A stretch of DNA of 64,000 bases from Plotosus lineatus (lineage: Eukaryota; Chordata; Actinopteri; Siluriformes; Plotosidae): positions 48,833,580-48,897,579 of the forward strand of contig CM045729.1 in the NCBI GenBank assembly GCA_024760905.1, read 5' to 3'. How positions within the stretch are numbered: the stretch's first letter is position 1; each line of letters opens with the position of its first letter. Shown piece by piece: positions 25,277 to 36,357 of the stretch. The translations under genes and the position numbers were made by a program. A model generated the notes under the pieces. That model was not told the origin of the DNA. It ran no database searches and saw only the letters and a list, made by a program, of their open reading frames with translations.

Positions 25277-25564
25277 ATTGAGTGCATAACTGAACATAAT
25301 TATTTGAAGGTTGACTCTTTTTTTTTTTTTGTATTAAAAACACTTTTTTTATTTGTCAGATGAAATATGCTAATTTTTTTTAGATAGGGATTTTTGTTTT
25401 TTCTTTACTTTTTTGCCAAATTTATCAATATTAAAACAATAAAAGGCTTGAACTACTTCAGTTGTGTGTAATGAATCTAAAATATATGAAAGTCTAATGT
25501 TTATCAGTACATTACAGAAAATAATGAACTTTATCACAATATGTTAATTTTTTGAGAAGGACCA

Positions 25565-26106
25565 GTATTTCGTGAATAAACATAACTGCTGGACTACAGT
25601 TTTTTCTAAGATATTAAAGATAAAAGGGAGATCAATTGTTCTATAGTTGGACAGCTGTTATGGATCGACATCAAGGTTTTTTTTAACCAGAGGTTTGATA
25701 ACTGCTAGTTTATAGGATTTAGGTACATAACCAGTGTTATGTATATTTATTACATTGAATAAAGGGCTGACCACTTCTGATAATATTTGTTTAAAGAAAC
25801 ATGCGGGTACTGGATCAAGGACACAGATTGATGATTTTGATGATGAAATGTATGAGACTAGATGTGTCTTTTGAATCGGGATAAAACACTCTAGTTGAGG
25901 ATCATCACGATAAAAAATTATTATTTACTATTATTTACTGTTTTAGGTATTAACATTGTCTTTAAATTTAGGGAATTTATTTTTTTCATTGAATTTTAAC
26001 ATTTAAAAAATTAATAAAGTTATCACTGCTATACGTTGATTGTTTACAAGTTTTATTCATGGTCTTATTCCTAATTAATTCTGCAGCAATATTAAATAAG
26101 TATTTT
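25565..26106 (-). pseudogene. L2/CR1-like LINE, RT fingers and linker
   Basis: Minus-strand reading in broken frames gives DPVPACFFK, GYVPKSYKLAVIKPL, SNYRTI and ILEKT, matching the start of L2-type RT (NYRPISNLPFISKILEK). It is the 5'-ward continuation of the LINE to the left of the Tc1. The segment normally joining the two parts (QSGFR through AFDTVDHN) is missing. Confidence 0.75.
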
Positions 26107-26440
26107 GGATTATCCGTTTATCCACCTCATCCTAATTAGGGTTGCAGGGAGGCTGATGCTCATCTCAGTTGACACTGACTGAGGTCAGAGTACACCCTGG
26201 ACAGTTCACCAGGCGCTAGCAAGGCAGAAACATGCTGACTGCTATGCAGCCTATTCTTTACGAAAGTCAGCAATGGTCTTTTTACATGCCTCACCATAGA
26301 CAGTAAGAGACATTGCTGGCCTTTGATAATCCAGTTAGATGCACTGGGGGGGACAGTGACAACTTGTTGAGAGAGGGGCTTGAATCCCTAACCATGGAAT
26401 CAGTGGTCCAGCACCTTTTACCACTAGGCCACCACTTATT
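26107..26440 (-). mobile_element. SINE-B1 inside the LINE
   Basis: Tail (CATCCTAATTAGGGTTGCAG on plus), body (AGAGACATTGCTGGCCTTTG) and head (CCACTAGGCCACCACTT) on the minus strand. Confidence 0.85.
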
Positions 26441-26830
26441 TTTTTTGTTTGTTTGTTTTTTGTTTTTTTTGTTATGTTCCATTATATTTGAGAAATATAC
26501 TGATCTAGCAGCACCAGGAGCTTTTCTTTAATTAAGGAGACTCTCCTTACATTCTAGTTGAAAAACCAGTAATTTAATTTGATGCCATTTTCATTCCAGT
26601 TTGTGGTTGTTCTGTTTTAGTGTGCGTGTTTCATCATTACACCAGGGGGCTATTTTTTTTCTCCCTAATTGGTTTTCTTTTAAGAGGAGCTACATTATCT
26701 AATGTATGATGTAATTTTGACCTAAAGCACTCTGTGGCTTGATCGAGTTCTGTGGGGTCTGATGGTGATCCAATCATAGGTGATAATTCTGGAAGATTAC
26801 TGTATTAATGAAACTCTGTGCAGTAGTTGA
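26441..26830 (-). pseudogene. L2/CR1-like LINE, endonuclease-RT linker
   Basis: Broken minus-strand frames read SPMIGSPSDPTELDQATECF, APLKRK and NWNENGIKLN, matching the linker of the same LINE type (VAPLK...WRSTKLEVF). No endonuclease domain is found further right. 26831-27180 is unassigned. Confidence 0.6.
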
Positions 26831-27181
26831 TGTAAAAGTACGCTTAATGCAATAACATGGTGAGGTGTATATATTAGAATTAAGAGGCATTGATATACCA
26901 CTCATCCAAAAGGACCACTGAGTAAATATGCAAACTCCACAGATAGGCACTGATCAACCGTGAGAATCAAACCCAGTGTGAACACGATACTGCAAATGTA
27001 CATGTAGTCGCCAGTAATTATATATTTTTAGTTTGTATAATATATTTTAAAAGCAGACAAATTGAAGGACTTCTTATTGAAGTTTGCACAGATAAGTGAA
27101 TGAAAGTTTATTTGAGAAATTACATAAGAAGTATTTTTTAAGATTATTTTACAAGACATTATTTTATATTAATATAATTCA

Positions 27182-27523
27182 TACATTCATTCATTGTATA
27201 AGATTCTTATTCTCAATTAGGGTCACGAGGAAGCTGGCACCCATCTCAGCCAAATTGCCTGTCACCAACACCTTGGACAGCTCGCCAGGCCATCGCAGAG
27301 TCAATACTGACACCATCATTGACACTTACACCTAACAGTGATTTGGAACAGCTAATTAGCCTACTGTGCAAGTTTTTAGACTGTGTGAGGAAACCAGAGT
27401 TTATGGAGGAAACCCACACAAACACGGGAGAACATGCAAACTCCACACAGAAATGCCTGAGCTGGAACTCAAACCCAGGCCTTCTTGCTGCAAGGCAGAC
27501 ATGCTAACCACTATGTCACCATA
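27182..27523 (-). mobile_element. SINE-A, near full length
   Basis: (TGAA)n tail at left (CATTCATTCATT), CTCAATTAGGGTCACGAGG, core GAACATGCAAACTCCACAC and head GCTAACCACTATGTCACC. Confidence 0.88.
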
Positions 27524-27661
27524 TAAATATGGTGCAACCATATGAATATAATTTTAAATCATATTTTATAAGACATTAATGAACTCTGAAGTTAAATAAA
27601 CGAGCATATAAACAAAACTTCTGTCTGAAAAAGGTATGGGCTGAAACCAGAGCTTATAATA

Positions 27662-29242
27662 CAAACGGATTCCGAAAAAATTGGGACACTATACAAATTG
27701 TGAATAAAAACTGAATGCAATGATGTGGAATTGCCAAAATTTCAATAATGTATTCCGAATAGAACTTGGATGACAGGGTCAAAAGTTTAAACTTAGACAA
27801 TGTATCATTTTAAGGGAAAAATATGTTGAATTTAAATTTCATTGTGTCAACAAAGCTCAAAAAAGTGGGACAAGGTCATTTTCACCACTGTGCGGCATCC
27901 CTTCTTCTTACAACAGTTTGCAAACATCTGGGGACCGAGGAGACAAGTTTCTCAAATTTAGAAATAGAAAGGCTGTTCCATTCTTGTCTAATATAGGCCT
28001 CAAACTGTTCAATTGTCTTCGGCCTTTTTTTATTGCACCTTCCTCTTTATGATGCGCCAAATGTTCTCTATAGGTGAAAGATCTGGACTGCAGGCTGCCC
28101 ATTTCAATACCCGGATCCTTTTCCTCTGCAGCCATGATGTTGTAATTAATGCTGAGTGTGGTTTGGTTTTATCATGTTAAAAAATGCAAGGTATCTCTGA
28201 AAGAGCCGACATCTAGATGGGAGCATATGTTGTTCTAGAACCTGAATATACCTTTCTGCATTGACGGTGCCTTTCCAGATGTGCAAGCTGCCCATGCCAC
28301 ACTTACTCATGCAACCCCATACCATCATAGATGCAGGATTCTGAACTGAACATTGATAACAACTTGGGCTGTCCTTGTCCTCTTTAGTCCGGATGACATA
28401 GCGTCCCAGCTTTTCATAAAAAAAAAAAAAAAAAAAAACTTTGAACTGTGATTCATCTGACCACAGAACAGTTTCCCACTTTACCACACTCCATTTTAAA
28501 TGACTACTGGCCCAGAGAAAACGCCTGCGCTTCTGGGTCCTGTTTAGAAAGGGCTTCTTGTGGATGGCACAGTGGATTGTATTCACCGACAATGGTTTTT
28601 GGAAGTATTTCTGAGCCCATTCTGTGATTTCCCTTACAGTAGCATTCCTGTTTGTGGTGCAGTGCCGTTTAAGGGCCCGAAGATCACAGGTATCCAGTAT
28701 GGTTTTTTTGGCCTTGACCCTCATCTCTGCACATAGATTGTTCCAGGTTCTCTGAATCTTTGGATGATGTTAAGGACTGTAGATGATGATAACTTCAAAC
28801 TCTTTGCCCATTTTTTGCTGGGAAACACCTTTCAGATATTGCTCCACTATATATCTGCGCAACATTGGGTGAATTGGTGATCCTCAACCCATCTTCGCTT
28901 CTGAGAGACACTGCCACCCCGAGAAGTTCTTTTTATACTCAGTCATGTTGCCAATGCACCTCATTAGTAGTAATTATTCTTCAAGCTGTTTGTTATAAGT
29001 GCAGTTGACTTTTCCAGTCTCTTATTGCTGCCTGTCCCATTTTTTTTAAGATTTGTTGACACCATGAAATGTAAAGTCAACACATTTTCCCCTTAAAATG
29101 ATAATTTTTTTCAGTTTAAACTTTTGACCCTGTCATCTATGTTCTATTCAGAATAAAATATTGAAATTTTGCACATCCACATCATTGCATTCAGTTATTA
29201 TTCACAATTTGTAGTGTCCCAACTTTGTTGGAATCCAGTTTG
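27662..29242 (-). mobile_element. Tc1-like transposon with both terminal inverted repeats
   Basis: The left end CAAACGGATTCCGAAAAAAT with TGGGACACTATACAAATTG matches the inverted right end (CAAACTGGATTCCAACAAAG). TIRs are about 75-80 bp. TA at 27660-27661 and 29243-29244 is the expected TSD. Total 1581 bp, full length for the superfamily. The transposase runs on the minus strand and is broken. Confidence 0.93.
27890..28900 (-). pseudogene. Tc1-like transposase pseudogene
   Basis: Pieces in order: DLRALKRHCTTNRNATVREI, PLSVNTIHCAIH, LWASSHLKWS, ETVLWSDESQFKV (first D), SMMVWGCMSKCGMGSLHIWK, YIQVLEQHMLPSRCRLFQ, then frameshifted CSPDLSPIENIWRIIKRK (E). An A20 tract (plus strand 28420-28438) replaces the codons after QFKV and adds FFFFFF. 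Multiple frameshifts and stops follow. Confidence 0.9.
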
Positions 29243-29244
29243 TA

Positions 29245-30270
29245 CCTGTTCTCAGTGCATATCAAAATTCATTTATAGCACACTGACTTTCCACAGTACC
29301 ACAATTAAAAGTTTAAATCAATACAGATAAAATACAAAATTTCATACAATTTATAAGTGAGTTGTGTATTCATAGTTAGTCCAATCTACAAGCTCTCTTT
29401 AAACTTGCCTTACACAATCAAAAATTAATTCACCCCAATAAGAATGAAACAAATTTGATTCAAATTAAAATATCAGCTACCAGTTATAATAATGTTCATT
29501 GTATTTCAACATTTTTTTTAACGTAAACATTGAATTGCACATTGCAGAGTCATTAAGAATAAAACTAAGACTATCTATAGTCTTGTACAAATTTTAACAG
29601 TACTGAGCTGTGTGGAACTTCACATGTAAGCCTTCAATAAAATTTAATGTGATTAATATTAACATTCTGAAAATGCTTGTCAAGATAGATGCATCCACAA
29701 GCATCAACAGCAGCATCCACAAGCCTGCTATTCCCCTAGTGCTCCGTTTCTACAATAATATGTGGGATCTATTAGGTCAAATACCTTTCTTAAATTCCTC
29801 AATACACTCAAAGTAAATTCCTCATTGTCTACTGTGTCTGATAGTTCCACCTAAAAACAAACTGATTATCACTGACAAAGTTTTGTTTTTGTATAAAGTT
29901 GTCAAGTATTTTACATAAATAGTTTTTTAAAGATTTTAGAAAACTGTGAAAGTGAAGATATTGAATTTGTAATTGGAAAATGGGATGTCTGTGATGACTT
30001 TTATAAACTGCCGTGTTTTAGCTGTTTTCAATTTATCAGAAAATACACTAATTTGGAATGAGTGATATCGATACATGATAGTGGATTGACAATTCATTCT
30101 GATGTATTTATTTATTTATTTATTTTATACCAAATACTGTATATGTCTATGCTGTTTCACTCAGTCGAACTTTTTATTTTTCAAATTTTAAGAGTATGTA
30201 ACACCAGCTTAGTATAGCTGTGCTAGATTATATGCTAGGTTCTAGAGGAGTAGAATGAATTGTGGAGATT
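29245..30270. other. No recognisable feature
   Basis: AT-rich, no coding signal and no known repeat seen. Confidence 0.55.
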
Positions 30271-30289
30271 TAAAGTTGAACAGCCGGCA

Positions 30290-30690
30290 GATTTATTACA
30301 ATTTACAATAGCACCAAAAACAGTGCAAACAATGTTGTAGAACGCTCTTTACAAAATAAAAATAAAAATAAAATAGGCTTAGAGTCTCTAAGGTTCGATT
30401 CCTTAAGGTTTGATTTGTGTGAATTCGGGAGGTCTTTTCCAGGATTGTGATCCGTTTGGGATAAAGGTGTTTTATTTGTTCTTATCTGGGATCCTGTGAT
30501 TTGAAGTGGTTGGGTCTGTAGATCTACTCTCGCATCCAGAGAGCAGTTGGCCACACTGCTTCTGGATCCGCCAAGAGTTCTCACTGGGTTTAGCTCGCCA
30601 TCCGTGTCCGAAACCAGCTTCAAGATCAGATCCAGATCCACTAAAAAACCAGTCTGCACATGCAGTACAGACACAATGAATAAAATATTT
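30290..30690 (-). other. Unassigned segment with a 123-codon ORF
   Basis: The minus-strand ORF (30303-30674) reads VDLDLILKLVSDTDGELNPV then RTLGGSRSSVANCSLDARVD. I recognise no domain. It is less AT-rich than its flanks. It could be the inside of an unnamed repeat or chance. No splice or promoter context supports a gene. Confidence 0.25.
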
Positions 30691-30858
30691 CTTAACAGTA
30701 GTTTCTAAATAAAATGAGATCTCATAAAATGTTCAAAATCTTTTACATTGCTGTTTTAACACTGGTTTTACTTCCAGCTCATTGAAGGAAAGTGAAAAAG
30801 GTAGAGCAGCCCAATCTTTAAGGTTCATGCCAATGACTGACTTGAGACCCAACACATA

Positions 30859-31260
30859 GCGCATAGGCCTCCGTCAGTCCCGAAGGACTATGGCTGCGCT
30901 CTGGCCAGTATCCCGACTGGTGATACTCCCCAGTGCACAGAGCCTGGGTAGGGAGTAATGAGGGACAGGCTGTTACCCAAGCAGCAAGTCCCCCCCCCCC
31001 TGTCTCAGTGCCACCGGAAGGATCCAATGGAAAGCCAAGTGCCGATACGACTGGGTTCCAGTGCCGCTGCAGGAGAGAAACTACGGTCAATTTAGAACGG
31101 CCAATTAACCTACAGTGCACGTCTTTGGATTGCAGAGGAAACCGGAGCACAAGCACAGGGAGAACATGCAAACTCCACACAGAAACGCCCAGGCCAGGAA
31201 TCGAACCTGGGCCTTCTTGCTGTGAGGCGGACGTGCTAACCACTACACCACCGTGCCGCC
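30859..31260 (-). mobile_element. SINE-A2 (variant tail) with 11-bp TSD
   Basis: Well-preserved head and core at right: CATGCAAACTCCACACAGAA, GGAATCGAACCTGGG and GCTAACCACTACACCACCGT. The 3' part (left) is GCATAGGCCTCCGTCAGTCC and CGAAGGACTATGGCTGCG, unlike the (TGAA)n tail. CCCAACACATA flanks it at 30848-30858 and 31261-31271. Confidence 0.9.
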
Positions 31261-31828
31261 CCCAACACATATGAAGGTGAACTATTAGGTAAAGAACTTC
31301 TGTTTGATGATAATGGCAATAAAAATGAGGCTTTGTTTTGTACGAAACTGAAATGTGGCCAGGATTTGTTGGATAAGTTTTAGTTTGTGAAGACATCTGA
31401 GTTGTGTTGAGCCACTGTTTAAAGAGGATCTTTTGTGTTGTGTTCAAGATTTTGATTATAAGAAAAACTGTGCTTGTGTACCAGCTTTGACAGCTCTGCC
31501 TGCTGCTAAGCATACCGCTGAGCCTTCATTTAAGTCTTCTATGGAAGCTGAGAAAGCACTTCTGCACACTTTAGGATAGTGTTTGCTTCTGAAGAGTCTC
31601 CTGTGTGTGTTTCAGTACTCAAGCCCCAAGCATCACCCAGGGCTATACTGAGTTCTGTGTGAGTTTCATCCCCAAGCCCATGTTGAAGTTCAAGCCAGAA
31701 CCCTCTCCAAGACAGTGATTTTGTACTTGCCTCTCGGAAAGTGTGTATTGCTGTTACCAAGATGACAGTAGAGGAAAAGTTCACTAATATTAAAAGACTA
31801 CTAAATTATCAACTGCGATAAATATCCT

Positions 31829-31978
31829 GGGTTGCATGGTGTTGCAGTGGTAGTGGTTAGCACTGTCACCTTATAGTGTAAAGGGTCTGAGCCTTGCAGG
31901 TAACAGGGCCTTCCGATGTAGAGCATGCAGCTTCACAGTGATCACGCCAGCTAAGTGATACAGATAATGGATGGATTG
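31829..31978 (+). mobile_element. SINE-A fragment with internal deletion
   Basis: Head GGTTGCATGGTGTTGCAGTG joined to a late tail ACAGATAATGGATGGATTGG. 31272-31828 is unassigned. Confidence 0.5.
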
Positions 31979-31979
31979 G

Positions 31980-32940
31980 TAATTGTATTTAATTTGTTTA
32001 TTGATACATTACTTATTATGCTATCAGTGTAATATGTGACTATTGATGCATAGGGCTGGATATAATGTTTTTGGGTTATGTCCGGTTAAGGAAATATGAT
32101 GCAAAACACATTATAGTAGAAAGTAAAATGTCTATAATATATGTTATTATTATAATATCTGTTATTTCTGAAAATGTTCAGGCTCCCAAATGGCACACAT
32201 CAACCAAGTTTTAAGCTGAAGACTGGTATGCCCTTGGACTATTTAAAGATACGAAACATTTGTGGGTTATCTCTGATGTTTGCTTTTTATTGTTGACGCA
32301 CATGGCATGTGAAGAAACACAGGTAAACATGGTGGTTTGATAAACATATACCTTTTCAGCTGGTAATACGGTTCTTGTTTTGATATACAGTACAGTATAT
32401 TCTTGTGTTAGGTTTACAAGCTCTTACAAGCATTTTACATAATAACCTCCTCTGATCGTAATGGATATACGAATTTGCTTATGTCTTAGAATAAACAAGA
32501 TTTCTGATCTTCTGGTCTAGGTGGGGAAATAAGAACATTTTCCATGTCTTATAGAGGCATTGACCCTAAGATCAAATCTGTGCCCATGTCTAGTCTGGGT
32601 GCGCCATGTTGTGGAGTTAAGGATGTTCTCATTGATATTTATATTGTTAATTTGCCTCATAAAGTATATAAACAATGAGAAAATACAACTTTTTTTTGGA
32701 TCGCCCAGATGTGTACATGTTGGAGACGAGCCAAGCTGCCTAATAGAGCTGAACAAATCAGCCGGCACACACTTTAACGTTAAAAAGATAGAATGAACTG
32801 GTGGAAAGCTGTATCGTTTTTAACTTCCACCACTCAGGAGCTATAGAAATAGGTTCTGTCTATCCATCCATCTTTCTATTGCACTTTAGTTTCCGGAAAT
32901 GTACTAGCCATGTATTGAAGCTGGGCCTTTCATACTTGGT
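31980..32940. other. No recognisable feature
   Basis: No gene or known transposon seen. Confidence 0.5.
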
Positions 32941-32954
32941 ATGCTGACTTATTA

Positions 32955-33180
32955 CAGTGAGTGCTCGCTTGAGTTTGTCTGTGAGTGACCATGACCTTCT
33001 TTTCAAGGACACAGAAGTAAAATTGTGTATGAGATTTCTGGATATTTACTTGCCACTACTGAAGCTTTCAAACCTGCCATGTTTGTTCACTCCTATGGGC
33101 GTAAGCTGAGTTTGTCTGAGTGACCGTGGCCTACTTTTCAAGGTCACACAGGCAAAACTGTATGTTTGGCATATTATGAA
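32955..33180. repeat. Diverged tandem pair, ~70-bp unit
   Basis: GAGTTTGTCTGTGAGTGACC...CTTTTCAAGGACACAG (about 32972-33040) recurs as GAGTTTGTCTGAGTGACCGT...CTTTTCAAGGTCACAC (about 33108-33175). It resembles a common fish repeat containing TTCAAGGTCA. Confidence 0.6.
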
Positions 33181-33411
33181 ATGGTTCTTTTGGAAGAGCG
33201 TCTGGACCCATGTGGCCCTTTTTTTTAGTCCAAACAGCAAGAATAATGAGCTACCTTGTATTAAAGAGCTGTGTTGATTCTTCCACTTGTTTAGATATAT
33301 ATAGCAATCTTTATTAAACATTTCTGGATTAGATAAAGTACACCTTAGAGTTGAATCACAGATATGGGTTAAAGAGCATAGTCACTGATACTTTATCCAG
33401 TGTGTAGGCAA

Positions 33412-33478
33412 AGGTAGGTAAAGTCTGTTGGGTTTTTACACCCGAGCCTAGTGGCTCATCAGGCCGGTGCTTATTCCG
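33412..33478 (-). mobile_element. SINE-C 3' fragment
   Basis: GGTAGGTAAAGTCTGTTGGG, then ACACCCGAGCCTAGTGGCTC and ATCAGGCCGGTGCTTAT. It stops abruptly at the start of a SINE-B2. Confidence 0.85.
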
Positions 33479-33484
33479 TGTTTC

Positions 33485-33848
33485 TGTGTCTGTCTTCCTT
33501 TCAGCTTTTTCCCTTTTCTCGGGAGTCGCCACAGTGAATCATCTGATTCGCACATTTGATTTGGCAGAGGTTTTTTTCATCGGATGCCCTTCCTGTCACA
33601 ACCCTTTTTAGCAAGGGACAGAAACACGCTGACGGCTTTGCAGCTACTCTTTACGAAAGTCAGCAATGGTTCTTTTACATGAACCTCTCACCATAGACAG
33701 TGAGAGACATGGCCCGCCTTTGATAACCCAGTTAGCTGCACTGGGGGGGGGGGGGGGGGGCAGTGACAGCCTTGTGGAGAGTGGGACTCGAACCCCCAAC
33801 CTTTGGATCAGCGATCCAGCACCCTATACCACTAGACCACCACTGCCC
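33485..33848 (-). mobile_element. SINE-B2 copy with G19 run
   Basis: LINE-type tail at left (CTTCCTTTCAGCTTTTTCCC; GGGAGTCGCCACAGTGAATC), body and head on the minus strand. A run of about 19 Gs (33742-33760) sits at the usual CCCCCC position of the head-body junction. Confidence 0.9.
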
Positions 33849-34307
33849 CCATGTGTAACCCATGCTTAATATGTGCTCAAACCCCAGAATATTTATTTTC
33901 TGTAAAATACTCATTGTTCCATGTTTACATTTAGACATACCACACATGTATGCCTCTTCTGGTTTTTGCCAACTATAAATTATTAAAAAAGGAGGGGGAA
34001 TTATGTTGAACAATGTGTGCCTTTTGTAGACTTGTAGCTAATCAGTACTGTAACTGGAGGATGAGCGACAGCTGGTGGCATTCTGTATAAGGCTTTTAGC
34101 TCCTGCACTTTCTGATCCGCAGCTATCGGGTTCCTGTTATTATTTTATTTATTTTTTCTGTGCTTTTTATCTTTTTTTTTTTTCACTAGATGGAAGCTTT
34201 TATTTGTTTTGTATATTGTGGTTTCATATTTTTTTACCCAGCCAGGCTAAGAGCTTTACATGTTTATACACCTGGTTCAGAACATACATTGACAGAGTGG
34301 CGTTTAA

Positions 34308-34308
<1 letters not shown>

Positions 34309-34360
<52 letters not shown>
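34309..34360. repeat. (GT)n(GA)n compound microsatellite
   Basis: GT run followed directly by GA run with one GCGA. Confidence 0.95.
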
Positions 34361-34361
<1 letters not shown>

Positions 34362-34691
34362 TAGCACTAAACTTGTACATCCACTAGAGGGAGGCAAAAA
34401 TCGTTGTCACCCTCGAACAGATAACATCTGTACCATGTCATGAGATGGCTTCGTAAAACTAAAATGCTAAGTAAACATTTATTTATTGATGTTAGTGATG
34501 AACTTCTACAAAAATCCTTCCTTGTCAGCAAAAGCCATATTATGTAAGCAAACTAAACCAGGTAAATTTCTCAGGCAACAATTATGTACTTTACCTTTTA
34601 ATCAATTATGTGTTGAAAACATTGAATATTCAGTTTAGTTGTATCTATAGAGTTTGAGGCGCATAATTGTTTTAGTATAGGCTGTTTGATG

Positions 34692-34692
<1 letters not shown>

Positions 34693-34740
<48 letters not shown>
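34693..34740. repeat. (ATT)n microsatellite
   Basis: Sixteen ATT units. Otherwise 33850-36231 shows no gene; it is a candidate stretch for conserved non-coding sequence. Confidence 0.95.
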
Positions 34741-34741
<1 letters not shown>

Positions 34742-36231
34742 AGTTTTAAAATTATCTTCCACTTTTTAAGTCATGACAGATGCACATAATCTCCAATTAC
34801 ACTTGTGAACAGGTACATAGGCTTAGAGCTTTGTAAGGATGTCTCTTTAATTTTCAGTCAGCATTGATACATAAAGAAAAGCATGCTAAAACAATTTTAT
34901 AAAGTGTATAGTTACTTATATTAACAATGACAACAGCAAGTCATGTGATCGTTGCACTTTGACCTCAGCTTAACAGCATAGGCCTGCTCATTCTAAGCTA
35001 AGTACATATCACATGGAAATATAAAGAAAAATAAAAAGAGACTTATATTTATATATTTTAACCAGGGCAGGTCAGGTCAGGTGAGTTTTGCATGCATAAC
35101 GCTGTGTATCTAGCAGTGTTTTTGAGCCTACTCACTCAGAATTAGTACAACCCACATGGAAACAAGAGATTTTACATTTATTCAAAGTTTTACCACGTGG
35201 AAATTACAAAAAAAAAAAAAAAGTAATTAAATGAGATTTTATTGTTTGTTTTTGTGTTCCATTTTTTTATTTAGGCCTGATATTGCTGAGGCTGTCTGCT
35301 CCAAGTAACAGTGAGAGTCCATCAGTTCAAGCATTATCCAAGTGGTTCAGGATTATGCCCAGTGTCTCTTAGATAGCAAGTCAATCAGAATTGAAACAAT
35401 TCCTGTAATGTATATGACTACTTTACCATTTCATTAGTTGGAAATAACCATCAATCTGTCAAATATTCAACCTTTCAATTCAACAAAATTACTGAACAAA
35501 TTTTCTGCATCCTTACGAGTACTGAAAAAAAGACCTTGGACAAGCAGCAACTTTAATAACAACAAAATTGATAGATAGCATAACAATAGACTTTACAAAT
35601 TCTATAGATTTTTTACTAGTTGATATGACATAAAGGAAGTCAATGTCTGTTCAAAGAGAACAATGAGAGATGAATCAGTCAGATAGGTCTTGGCTGCCAG
35701 CCAGACATGCTGTTGTGGAGACAGACAAAGAACAACCACAGTTCCCTCCTGAGGACCATGGTTGGGAGAGAGGCCAGAGTGTGTGGGTGTGGGTGTGTAT
35801 GTCCTGATTAATTCACTCATTACTCTGGCTTGTCGAGGATATGTGCAAAACTGTTTTGACCTCGAAGCTTCAACTCAGTTACAGTCTGAGTATTAAATGA
35901 GGCCTCATGTCAAGGCACATTATACTATTCATAAGCTTCATTGCAATATCCTTTTCCATCCCTCTCCCGCATACTGTACATTATATACCATTTTTTTCAT
36001 TAACCATAAACAATGACGGGACCATTAATTACTGAATCATGACAGTGTGGGCTGTCCAGTGTTTCAGCCATTCTAAACCCTGATGTGGCTCTAGGGCCTT
36101 TTTGAAATACAGGCCATTTACATTGAGAAAAAACAGACTAGGGTGGTAGAGGATTGTTACTATGGTTACATGTGATGGCAGAGGTCTAGACAGGAAGGGA
36201 AAAGCGTTGGGTGAGTCCATTGAGCAAACAA

Positions 36232-36274
36232 ACACACACACACACACACAGACACACACACACACACACAGACA

Positions 36275-36337
<63 letters not shown>

Positions 36338-36357
36338 ACACACACACACACACACAG
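36232..36357. repeat. (CA)n microsatellite with CAGA interruptions
   Basis: CA tract of about 125 bp with three CAGACA breaks and one CATA. 36358-37534 has no recognised feature. Confidence 0.97.

Larger units (their letters stand above)
23932..25564 (+). mobile_element. Tc1-like transposon, left end lost, carrying a SINE-C
   Basis: Sequence typical of fish Tc1 elements runs from GAGGCTTTTAAAAACTCCC to the right terminal repeat, where TTTATCACAATATGTTAATT is followed by TTTTGAGAAGGACC (about 25518-25562). The matching left terminal repeat is absent. A SINE-C lies at 24959-25276. The element sits inside the antisense L2-like LINE. Confidence 0.9.

Noticed and set aside
28402..28440. Homopolymer inside transposase as a programmed frameshift
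   Set aside because: The element is broken at several other places, so the A20 tract is most simply decay.
30818..31513. 231-codon minus-strand ORF
   Set aside because: Most of it is translation of a SINE-A2 (HGGVVVSTSASQQEGPGSIP is a typical SINE head translation).
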